In this document: piece after piece, positions 19,560 to 30,260 of the stretch | Layout of the letters: every line of letters begins with the position of its first letter | How positions within the stretch are numbered: the stretch's first letter is position 1 | Assembly (NCBI GenBank): GCA_020698575.1 | Contig: CM036243.1 | Coordinates: forward strand, 3,297,649-3,361,648 | Origin: Bostrychus sinensis | Taxonomy: Eukaryota > Chordata > Actinopteri > Gobiiformes > Eleotridae | DNA: 64,000 bases | Reading direction: 5' to 3' | Made by a program: the position numbers and the translations under genes | Notes under the pieces: model-generated | Databases searched by the model: none | What the model saw: the letters and a program-made list of their open reading frames with translations, nothing else | What the model was told of the DNA's origin: nothing

Positions 19560-22486
19560 TCCATCCATCTTCTTCCGCTTATCCGGGACCAGGTCGCGGA
19601 GGCAGCAGTCTAAGCAAAGATGCCCAGACTTCCCTCTCCACAGACACTTCCTCCAGCTATTACCGGGGGGGACCCCAAGGCGTTCCCAGGCCAACCGAGA
19701 GACATAGTCCCTCCAGCGTGTCCTAGGTCTTCCCCGGGGCCTCCTCCCGGTGGGACATCCCCGGAACACCTCCCCAGGGAGACGTCCAGGAGGCATCCGG
19801 AACAGATGTCCGAGCCACCTCAGCTGACTCCTCTCAATGTGGAGGAGCAGCGGCTCTACTCCGAGCTCCTCCCGGGTGACAGAGCTCCTCACCCCATCTC
19901 TAAGGGAGCGCCCAGCCACCCTGCGGAGGAAACTCATTTCGGCCGCTCGTATCCGGGATCTTGTCCTTTCGGTCATGACCCAAAGCTCATGACCATAGGT
20001 GAGAGTAGGAACGTAGATCGACCGGTAAATCACCTTTCGGCTCAGCTCCTTCTTCACCACAACAGACCTGATACAACGACCGCATTACTGCAGACGCTGC
20101 ACCGATCCGTCTGTTGATCTCACGTTCCATCCTTCCCTCACTCGTGAACAAGACCCCCAGATACTTAAACTCCTCCACTTGAGGCAGAGACTCCCCTCCA
20201 ACCTGGAGAGGGCAAGCCACCCTTTTCCGGTCAAGAACCATGGCCTCGGACTTGGAGGTAGCTGATTCTCATCCCAGCCGCTTCACACTCGGCTGTAAAC
20301 CGCCCCAGTGCACACTGAAGGTCCTGGCCTGATGAAGCCAACAGGACAACATCATCCGCAAAAAGCAGAGATGAAATCCTGTGGTTCCCAAACCGGACTC
20401 CCTCCGGCCCTTGGCTGCGCCTAGAAATTCTGTCCATGAAAATTATGAACAGAACCAGTGACAAAGGGCAGCCCTGCCGGAGTCCAACATGCACTGGGAA
20501 CAGGTCTGACTTACTGTCGGCTCCTGCTCCGGTTGTACAGGGACCGGACAGCCCTTAGCAAAGGGCCCAGGACCCCATACTCCCAGAGCACCCCCCACAG
20601 GACACTACGAGGGCACATGGTCGAACGCTTTCTGCAAATCCACAAAGCACAGGACTGGATGGGCGAACTCCCACGAACCCTCAAGCACCCGATAGAGGGT
20701 ATAGAGCTGGTCCACTGTTCCACGGCCAGGACGAAAACCGCATTGTTCCTCCTGGATCCGAGGTTTCGACTATCGGCTGAATTCTCCTCTCCAGTACCCT
20801 GGAATAGATTTTCCTGGGGGAGGCTGAGGAGTGTTATCCCCCTGTAGTTGGAACACACCCTCCGGTCCCCCTTCTCAAAAAGAGGGACCATCACCCCGGT
20901 CTGCCAGTCCAGAGGTACTGTCCCCAACCGCCACGCAATGTTGCAGAGACCTGTCAGCCACGACAACCCCACAACATCCAGGAACTTGAGGTACTCAGGA
21001 CGGATCTCATCCACCCCCGGTGCCTTGCCACCGAGGAGCTTTCCAACCACCTCAGTGACTTCAGCTTGAGTGATGGATGAGTCCACCTCTGAGTCCTCAG
21101 CCCCTGCTTCCTCAATGGAAGGCTGTGTCAGTGGGATTGAGGAGATCCTCAAAGTATTCCTTCCACCGCCCGACAACATCCTCAGTCAAGGTCAACAGCT
21201 CCCCACCTCCACTGTAAACAGTGTTGGTGAAGAACTGCTTCCCCCTCCTGAGGCGGCGGATGGTTTGCCAGAATTTCTTCAAGGCCGACCGATAGTCCTC
21301 CTCCATGGCCTCCCCGAACTCTTCCCAGACCCGAGTTTTTGCCTCCACAACCGCCTGGGCTGCAGCACGCTTGGCCTGCCGGTACCCATCAGCTGCCTCA
21401 GGTGTCCCATAAGCCAACCAGGCTCGATAGGACTCCTTCTTCAGCCTGATGACATCCCTTACTTCCGGTGTCTACCACCGGGTTCGGGGATTGCCGCCAC
21501 GACAGGCACCAGAGACCTTACGGCCACAGCTGCCGAACGGCCACATCGACAACAGAGGTGGAGAACATGGTCCACTCAGACTACATGTCTCCAACCTCCC
21601 TCGGGATCTGGTCAAAGCTCTCCCGGAGGTGGGAGTTGAAGACCCCCCTGACAGAGGGCTCAACCAGATGTTCCCAACAGATCCTCACAATACGTTTGGG
21701 TCTGCCGAGTCTGTCCGGCCTCCTTCCCCGCCAGCGGATCCATCTCACCACCAGGTGGTGATCGGTTGACAGCTCAGCCCCTCTCTTCACCCGAGTGTCC
21801 AAGACACACGGCCGAAGGTCAGATGACACGACTACAAAGTCGATCATTCGACCTCCGGCCTAGGGTGTCCTGGTGCCACGTGCACTGGTGGACACCCCTG
21901 TGCTCTGTACATGGTGTTTGTTATGGACAAACTGTGACTAGCACAGAAGTCCAATAACAAGACACCACTCGGGTTCAGATCGGGGAAGCCGTTCTTCCCA
22001 ATCACGCCCCTCCAGGTGTCACTGTCTCTGCCCACGTGGGCGTTGAAGTCTCCCAGCAAAAAAATGGAGCCCCCAGTCAGTGCACCTTCCCAGGGACTCC
22101 AAGAAGGCCGGGTACTCTGTACTGCTATTTGGCCCATAGGCACAAACAACAGTAAGAGACCTGTCCCCAACCCGAAGGCACAGGGATGCGACCCTCTCGT
22201 TTACTGGGGTAAACTCCAACACATGGCGGCTGAGCTGGGGGGCTATAAGCAAGCCCACACCAGCCCGCCGCCTCTCACCGCGGGCAACGCCAGAGTAGCA
22301 GAGAGTCCAACCTCTCTCGAGGAGCTGGGTTTCAGAGCCCAAGCTGTGCGTGGAGGTGAGCCCGACTATATCTAGCCGGTATCTCTCAATCTCCCGCACA
22401 AGCTCAGGCTCCTTTCCCCCCAGTGAGGTGACATTCCATGTCCCCACAGCTAGAAGCTGTGTCCAGGGACCGGGTCGTCGAGGCAC
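19560..22486 (-). pseudogene. Rex3-type endonuclease/reverse transcriptase frame, several frameshifts
   Basis: From 22486 the frame reads LLAVGTWNVTSLGGKEPELV (EEP endonuclease start, WNVTS) and VAYGPN-type VVCAYGPNSS. After a frameshift near 22080 comes LLGDFNAHVGRDSDTW (GDFN motif), then ELSTDHHLVV (DH motif) near 21770. The RT follows with GKAPGVDEIRPEYLKF, GDRRVCSNYRGITLLS, LQKAFDHV (motif A, about 20630), LRQGCPLS (motif B) and LLFADDVVLLASSG (motif C, about 20360). The C-terminal domain ends with GRPRTRWRDYVSRLAWERLG near 19680. At least four frame changes and internal stops make the copy inactive. Long plus-strand reading frames here are antisense shadows of this GC-rich element. Confidence 0.85.
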
Positions 22487-22492
22487 CCGCCT

Positions 22493-22855
22493 TCAACTGC
22501 TGCCCGATCCACATGGCACCAGTCCCCTACGGTTACCTCTGCGGGTGGTGAGCCCACAGGAGGTTGGGCCGACGTCGCTCTTTTGGGTTTTACCCTGCCA
22601 CCAGGCACTCACATTCAAGCCCCAACCCCAGGCCTGGCTCCAGGGTGGGGCCCCAGCTGCGCCATACCAGGGCGACGTCACGGTCCTTGATATGACACTA
22701 TTCATAGGGGTTTTATGAACTGCTCTTAGTCTGGCCCGTGTGGACCTGTTTGTCATAGGAGACCCTACCAGGGGCAAAAATGCCCCAGGCAACATAGCTC
22801 CTAGGATCATTCGGGCACTCAAACTCCACCACCACCATAAGGTGGCAGTTCAAGG
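22493..22855 (-). other. Rex3-type 5' region
   Basis: GC-rich sequence upstream of the endonuclease. It is open on the minus strand (MILGAMLPGAFLPLVGSP and following) with no catalytic motif, and is probably the element 5' leader. Confidence 0.5.
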
Positions 22856-25800
22856 GGGAGTGTACACAACCAAACATACTTTAATAGCCTTTATTTCCTC
22901 CTCCTCCTGCTGTCATGTGGAGCAGCGGTTTTAAAAGCAAAACCAAACTCGGCAGCACATGCCTCATTAGCATTTGTAAACCCAAATGCACACTTTTACA
23001 CACAGATTCCGGTTTTAATAGATTTGTGCTGCACCCAAACTCATCAGTGAATGTTCTGAATGTCAAGAAACCCTTCACATTGCCTCTGATTGGTGAGCAT
23101 TACTGTCTGTTACACAGGCACAGGAACATGAACACACAGCCCGATAAGGATGTTACACAGCCTGAATCATTGCAAACTGAAGCTAAATGAGCTTTATTCT
23201 TCATGCTGACATCTTTAGCACAATCAAAATGAAAATATATTTGTTATGATTAAGAATGAGACAACACAAAATTAATTCACAGCTGTAAAAAAAATGGTGT
23301 GCATTCGTGTGTGCCTGCGTGTGTGTGTTGGAAAGAAAGACTGGTAGTGTAAAATGAGTCTGTGTAATTCTTTTGCTGTTAGTGCTTTTCATTCAAATGA
23401 AAGACTCTCCTGCTCCTCCTCCTCCAGTGGATTTAATTGGTGTTACATGCAGTATTCATTGAGGTGAAATAGATAAGGCCAAACCTAGGTTTTCAGAGTT
23501 TTCAGTGTGGCAAAAGAAAAGTCAACCGTGCAGTTACAATGCCAGTCAAAGGGATGTTGTGTTTATTACATGATACAAAATGTGGGAATATTACACAATG
23601 AAGCAAAAACGGTAAACATTTTGTCAGGTTGTTATAATGCAGTGTTATTACATAATGTTTGGAGTAAATATTGCTAAGACACTCAGACTTTCTGTGCGTC
23701 TAAACCCTTCCTATAGGCAGAGTAAGCAACAGCATAGGCCCACACAGGCATTAGAGAACCCCCATACTTTAGCATTGTTTTGACTCATTCTGCAACTATG
23801 TTTGATTTTTCTTTTGGTTGGTTTGGTTGCTTTTTTTTTTTTTTTTTTTTTTCAGATTGCTACTTCCTGTCATTTTTGAGAAAGTTAATCTGAAACTGGG
23901 GACCAATGCAAATAAGGTGTAGTATTACTGTTCACCTGGGGCCCCTCTTGTTGATGTTTGTATGTAAAAAAATGAAAGCATTCTTAAATAATGATTGAAA
24001 GCCTTGGCCCCCAAACCGATCTTGTTTAGGGCCCCCACATACATGGGACCAGCACTGCATCTAAAACTATAACTACTGACTGTAGTTTTTTATCTTTCAG
24101 GTTGAAAATTATATTTAACAGGCGCTGTACATTATCTCCATAATACCGTCCCATCTGGTCTGAATGTATGATTTGAGTGATAAAATGTATTTATATAAAG
24201 ATGATATAATAAAATAATGCCCCTAACAGCCATACTGGAACATTTCTTTGTGCTTTTTTTTATGCAAAACTCTTCTGGGGCTGATTACACTAATGACAGT
24301 GCCCTGGCTGTTAGATGACAAAGCCAGAATCACCCTCTGCTGGTCTCTGAAGTCCAAACCCCGTCCTCTACAGTGACGTCACACCCATTATAACACTCTT
24401 TAATCTGTGCTTTTCCTGTGGGCCAAAGGTCTCCTGCCTCGCTTCAGCGGCCAAGTGTTAGACCCACAGCCGGGGGAACAGAGAATTATGGATGTGTGGA
24501 AACGCCAGAGCAGCTCGCCTACAGCCGCGGGACATGATTTTTTCACTAGTTTCCTCTGCGGTCCTTGTGAGAGGTGAGGAGTATGAGTCCACCCGGAGCG
24601 GCTCCTGACAGACAGCACTCAGGGCAGAAGGCAGGGAGCAGCCCATGTTAGTGATGTGTTTGTCAGACTTAAACTGCTCCTGTGAGTGAGTGAGGCAGAG
24701 TGAGGGATAATATGAGACAGAAGAGAAAAATGAGCATAAAGCGTCAGCTGTGAGGAAGTGGAAAGAGAGGCAACAGTACCATCTAGTGGTGAGACATGGC
24801 CACACAACAAAATATTAAATCTTTGGAGATAAATCAATCTGAAAAAAAATTCACTCTTTTTTTGAGTTTTTGTAATGCAGAAAGAATGGCTTTTGTCTAA
24901 GTCAGTGAAGAGAAGTGTGCAGGGTGATATGAAAAAGGCAATTTAAAATTTCAATTAAACATTTAAATTAAAAATTGAAGTATGGTGGCCTTGAGGTGCA
25001 GCATCAACACTGATCTTAGCTAATAACTTCCTAACTTCTACAGTTTATTAAGGGGAAAATGTAATACAGAATATGGTTACACAGAATAAGGGATTAATAG
25101 GTGCTTTATAATTACCAAATAAAGTGCATATGATAGGTTTTATTTTATTTATTTATTTTAATTAATTTTGCAACACCATTTGTCAGGATTATGCAGAAAA
25201 AGTCCAAATTTCACCATTCTCTCTGGAAACTGCGCCTTTCTCTAAACCACCTGCATATGACGTAGACAGAGGGGGAGTAGAACTCCAGCCCAAGTTTAGA
25301 ACTGGACTTGGATCAGGACAGTGACAGTGGTCTTTGCTTTCCCAGGAGCTGGTGTGGACTTAGTAAATGCACAAAACAGCAGCAGCCCGGTTGTTGATCT
25401 AAACCAGTTCAGGCTCAGAGAGAGACCGAGCGGCACCACAGCGACACATTAGCTCAGCAGGCTTCTGTCCTTTGTGTGGGCTACGCCAACACAAAAAAAA
25501 AAACAAAAAAAAAAACACTTGAATAAAAGTGACAACAACTTTTGTTTTTATTTAATATTTTGATTTTACCATGACATTGTGAGCTGATTGTGATGCCCAC
25601 AAACAGCACAGTCAGGGGCCCACAGCTCTGCATGTCCCCCAGGGATAAAGTGACATGAACTCCCCTGCACTGCTCTCCCTGCTCTTCCTCTGTGCACTGC
25701 ACACCACAGAGAGAATGTCCCACTTCACTGGAGCTCAGTGGATCTTATAAAAAGAGAAATTCAAGTTAGAAACTAAAATGTCAAGTCAGTATTCCTTGTG

Positions 25801-26779
25801 TAAAATGAATAAATAGGCATCCTATCTTGATAGGTTAAATGTATGGGTGGTGTGTTGCTGCCTCTGTGTTTCAGGACAAGCCTCTGCTCTCTGACTGAGA
25901 GCTTATATTTTTTTATGTTCCATCATTTTTTATTCCAATGAATAAAGTCTCAGTAAAGATATTACTCTGCAAAATGTGTGTTTTTGGGATGAAAACAGCA
26001 CATCAAACATAGGCCCTAAACTGAAGCAGCTTTTATCTCAGTAAATGGGGAGTTAGATTTGTAAATCAGAAAAATGTTCTTGAGTCTGTCCCACCTTGTC
26101 CCACCAAATCACACCACTTTTAGTACTTTTTGAAGTGGTCACCCTAGCTTGAAAGCATGCTTTCAATTTCATCTTGAGAATGGTCCATGACAGATTCAGT
26201 TATGATCCCCTGGCTTCGAGATGAGCATGTCCCAGGCTGGGGCTGAGCGGTGGAGAGGGAGGCAGACTGTGACAGCAGTGACAGTGCTGGTGGTTTAAAG
26301 ATGAGAGCTTGATGAGGCTTCGAACGTGCTCCTCTCCTAAAGCTAAGTTTCTGTCCTGTTTAATGAAGTGTGCTGAATGTGGCTGTGACGAGAAAAAGGA
26401 GTGATGAGTGGAGTCCATGTTACTTTATTCCCAGTGGCACACAGCCACAGCTGCCTGTTGTGGCTTCAGCTAATAATGCTAAAACTAAAAAAACGAACCA
26501 CACACTGTTTGGAATTTCCTTATTTGTTTTGATTTACCGGGTAACATTAATTACTGTGACTGAACACATTAGCTTTAGCAAAACTCACCGGGACACCTGC
26601 CCTGTTCTCATTCATTCTGACCCAAAGCTCTATTTCTCTCCTCTGCCCATCATTTCTTATTATATTGGCTGCTCTTGGTCTCTCTCAGGTCAGACAGACT
26701 CAGAATGACCTGGTTGTGCTCTGTATTTTGTGTTAAGAGATTTTCCAGTTTATCTCGTCCACGCTCCCTACAGTATAAC
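22856..26779. other. No gene seen; long AT-rich stretch
   Basis: No convincing exon, RNA gene or complete transposon is recognised. There is a T tract at 23831-23852 and an A-rich tract near 25494-25516. Short reading frames lack motifs. Confidence 0.4.
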
Positions 26780-27240
26780 TGTACAGTAGTAGATTATTTA
26801 CTTCTTGTGACGTCACAGCCACTCCGCTGAAATAAAGTGCGCCGGGATGACGGCTTTAGTTATTGACACAACAATATCCCGCATCCGCGCTCAGCGATTA
26901 GTGAAATATTTAACACACAAATGCTAAAACCCTTGTTTGAAGGATAAAACTACATTAATCCATAGCGTTAGTTTGGTGATTTTATTTTGTGATGTGTAAG
27001 ACATAAATATGTTTTTTGAAGCTGCCCTTGTCCGGCTGCCCACTTACAAGCTTTGACCGGAAGTGGATCATTCCGTTTAGCCGAATGCGGAAGTAGTTAG
27101 CGCATAACCCCTATTGTCTGGCCAATCGGAGCGCGAGTAGCTCTGACCAGTCACAGAGCTCGTTACATCGCTTTTCTTTTTTTTTTTATTTAACTTTAGC
27201 CAGGAGGACCAGGAACGCCACGGAAAAGCTATAAGGAGAA
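26780..27240. promoter_or_regulatory. Promoter-like GC-richer patch, no gene attached
   Basis: Within AT-rich surroundings this patch contains two ETS-type motifs (ACCGGAAGTG at about 27057 and GCGGAAGT at about 27088), a CCAAT box in GGCCAATCGG at about 27122, and several CpGs. There is no TATA box. The combination resembles vertebrate TATA-less promoters, but no adjacent first exon was recognised. It may also be coincidence or a transposon remnant. Confidence 0.3.
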
Positions 27241-27362
27241 GCTAATCGGAGAAGCTAATACCTTCTGCAAATGCTTTTCCGAAAAGGTTTTGTAAATACA
27301 TTTAGAAATCAGTTTCCTAAATGGATTAATGAATAACGCTATTAATCCTTCTTTTATTAAAA

Positions 27363-27506
27363 CCATTTAGTAATCCATTTATTAAATCCTTTTAAAAACT
27401 CATTTAATAAAACCATTTAGTAATCTCTTTATTAAATAAACTTTTAAAAACTCTTTTAATAAAAGCATTTAGTAATCCATTTATTAAAGGCTCTTTTAAT
27501 AAAAGC
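27363..27506. repeat. AT-rich tandem repeat, about 50-53 bp unit, ~3 copies
   Basis: Units start CCATTTAGTAATCC at 27363, about 27413 and about 27466. Each contains TTTATTAAA and TTTTAATAAAA, which are nearly complementary, so the array can fold on itself. Confidence 0.8.
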
Positions 27507-28841
27507 ATTATTCCTTTATGCGTGGTGCTCACGGTCCTCCATAATACTACAGCTGATTTATTAACAATTAAAAATATGTTTTACATAATGGCCAATTTGT
27601 TTTTGTTTACATTTTTTGTTTTGGTACAAGTGCATGCTGCTTCCAGTACCTTTAAAACAATGTGTATGTACACAAAAGGTCTTCTTTGGGGCAGTATACA
27701 CTCCACTTAATGAAGTCTGAGAGTCTCTGGGTTTATCAGGTGAGTGGGTACGTGTTGGACTGTGAAGCTGAGCTGTTCCTCTCTGTCAGCTCTCAGTGGT
27801 GTTACTGCACACTCTTCATATTTATTTCAGTATCACTTGTTCCTGATTTGATTTGGTGTCTGTGTGGACTCCTGTTTCCCACTGTCACACCAGCTCTCTC
27901 CACTGATAGCCTGGTGAGCCAGCCTCTCTTTCTTTTCAAAAGCACAGTCTGGTTCCTCACTCTCTCTCCAGTGGATTTGTAACTGTCCTATCACAGCCAT
28001 TTATCTACAGCGCGGCTGACAAATGTGGAAGCTAACCAAAGTAGTACTGGTTACAGAGCTAATTTAATAACTTCTCTGACCTGATTAATGGCGTTTAGTG
28101 CTTTCCTTTGTCACCTGTTGGTTCTGCTGAAATCCTCGTTGTTGTCCAGTCCTTTATGGGATTTTTTTCTTCGTCTTGTTTCCATTTTAACAACAGTAAA
28201 GTCCCGCTGTTGCCAGACGTAACAACCACATTCAAACAAACCCACTTTTTCCACAAATCTTTGTACAACTGGCTTCTGCTACTGTCCCTGTTCAGAAATA
28301 AGTACAGAGCTATTCTTAATACACCATATTCTGGTGTTTTATGACAAAAATGGCAATCCACCAAATTTGTTTGGGTCAGCAGTGCTCTGCTTACACCCAG
28401 CGCTTCATTTCTCTGATTGGTTATTCTGCCTGTGATTGTTCCATCTGCAGAAATTAAATCTAAGCAAAGAGGTACCAGACTAACTTGTTTGTATAGAATA
28501 GAAAGAGAGTTTGTTTGGTAGGCCAGGCTACTCTACTGAGGAACATCAGCTGGAGTTTCTCAGAAAACACACCAGAGTTTGATTAAAGAAGATCAAACAC
28601 ACTTTTAAAGCAGCAAACATCTGACTTTAACAGAGCTTTTACTGATGGAGCTCAGTCATTTTAAACCCTCTTCGAAAGACATAGAGTTTAACCAGACTTT
28701 TGCATTTACTCCAGAGAATGTGACTCTGCTGGAACTGTCTGCAAAGGATCAATCCTGGTAATTGGAAAAAAATGGAAACAGTAACTCAACCAAAATTGCC
28801 ATCTGCTGACAGACATTTTAAAATGTTCAAAATGACAAATG
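27507..28841. other. No gene seen; MITE fragment at 28480-28600
   Basis: No gene is recognised. The segment around 28510-28600 shares words such as CTGGAGTTTCTCAG and AGAGTTTGATTAAAG with the MITE at 17345-17815. Confidence 0.4.
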
Positions 28842-30260
28842 CAGTTAGGTCCAGAAGCATTTGGACACTGACTCAAGTTTTGCTATTTTAGCGTTTTGCC
28901 AAATATTTTCAAAATACAGTTATATAATAAAAATGTGATTAAAGTGCAGACTCTCAGCTGTAATCTGAGAGTATTCACATCCAAATCGGATGAAGGGTTT
29001 AGTAATTACAGCTCTTTAATGTGGAGCAGTCTCTTTTTCAGGGGCTCAAAAGTATTTGAACAGTTGCTTCAAAAGCTATTTCTTGAGCTGCATGAGGTAT
29101 TTCCCTCATTAATCCATCATAAACTGAGCAGGTAAAAGGTCTGGACTTGGGGTTACATTTGCATTTGAAAGCTGTTTCTGTGAAATCACAACATGCAGCA
29201 TCTCAATGGAAGTGAACCAGACCATTCTTAGGCTGGATAAAAAAAGGTTAAAAAAAAACCCCGTCACATCATCCACCTTAGTGTAGAGCACTCTCCAGGA
29301 AGTAGGTCTATCAGTGTCTAGGTCCACTATAACCAGAAGACTTCATGAGAGAAAATGCAGACGGTTCACAACAAGCTGCAGACTTCATCAGTCTCAACAA
29401 TAGAAAGGTCACATTAAACTTGGCCAAAAACACCTAAAGAAGCCTGACCAGGTCTGGAACAGCATTCTGTGGACAGATGAGACTCAGACCCACCTGTACC
29501 AGAATGATGGGCAGAGAAAAGTCTGGAGAAGGCTTGGAACGGCTCATGATCCAAAGGACAGCACATCTTCTGTAAAACCTGGTGGAGCAGTGTGATGCAT
29601 GAGCTGCAGAACTTCCAATGGCACTGGGTCACTGGTCTTTACTGATGATGTGACAGAGACAGAAGCAGCCGGATGAATTCTGAAGTGTATAGGAATAGAC
29701 TTACTGCTCAGATTCAAACAAAAGCAACGAAGTTGATTGGACAGTGCTCCACAGCACAGGACAGTGGCCCAAAATATACTGCAAAAGCAACCCAGGAGTT
29801 TTTTTAGGCAAATAAGTGAAACATTCTGCAATGGCAGGGGTCAGTCAACAGATCTCAGCCCAATCAAGCATGAAATTCACTTGTTTAAGACTAAACTTAA
29901 GGCAGAAAGAGCCACAAATAACCAATGACTGAAGACAGCTGCAGTAAAGGCCTGGCAAAGCAACATAAAATAAAAAAAAACTGTGTTTGGTGAAGTCCAT
30001 GGGCTCCAGACTCCAGGCAGTCATCACCTGCAAAGGATTTTTCCCAAAGTATAAAAAATGAACATTTTATTCATAGTAATGTTCATCTGTCCAATTACTT
30101 TTGACTACTTTTACTTTTGGACGCAAATACTCTCAAATTACAGCTGAGAGTCTTCACTTTAAACACATGAATATAATATAACTGTAGTTTGAATATGTTT
30201 TGGTTAACAGCTAAAATAAAAAAACTTGTGTCAGTGTCCAAATACTTTTGGACCTAACTG
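28842..30260 (+). mobile_element. Tc1-like transposon, full length but decayed
   Basis: A 1419-bp element. The left end CAGTTAGGTCCAGAAGCATT mirrors the right end, which in inverse reads CAGTTAGGTCCAAAAGTATT. A second inverted block, ACTCTCAGCTGTAAT/ATTACAGCTGAGAGT, lies about 100 bp inside each end, giving the double-repeat (IR/DR-like) layout of some Tc1 elements. Right-flanking TA fits the TA TSD; the left flank is degraded. Confidence 0.9.
29330..30045 (+). pseudogene. Tc1-like transposase remnant
   Basis: Across shifting frames the plus strand gives VWNSILWTDETQTHLYQNDG (first catalytic Asp in WTDET), KVWRR and GTAHDPK. Later come SVNRSQPNQ and HLFKTKLKAERATNNQ, corresponding to the family segment after the last catalytic Asp/Glu, and LQAVIT-like words near 30015. 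At least five stops and frameshifts are present. The N-terminal paired-like domain was not recognised. Confidence 0.8.

Larger units (their letters stand above)
19549..22855 (-). mobile_element. Rex3/RTE-type non-LTR retrotransposon, nearly full length
   Basis: The minus strand runs from a 5' region at about 22855 through an endonuclease and RT and ends at 19549-19568 in tandem GATG units, the terminal signature of Rex3 elements. The 3' side reads, on the plus strand, CTTCTTCCGCTTATCCGGGA. Shorter, more decayed copies of the same 3' sequence lie at 39905-40240 and probably 30655-30860. At about 3.3 kb this is near the full length of the family. Confidence 0.85.

Noticed and set aside
19620..20117. 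165-codon plus-strand open frame rich in Pro and Ser
   Set aside because: It lies antisense to the Rex3 C-terminal region, which has recognisable protein motifs on the minus strand. The frame is open because the element is GC-rich.
21070..21639. 189-codon plus-strand open frame
   Set aside because: Antisense to the Rex3 endonuclease-RT linker and RT start; no motif of its own.
27522..27982. Hydrophobic reading frames after the promoter-like patch
   Set aside because: They overlap in different frames, lack a domain and show no splice support; hydrophobicity follows from T-rich DNA.
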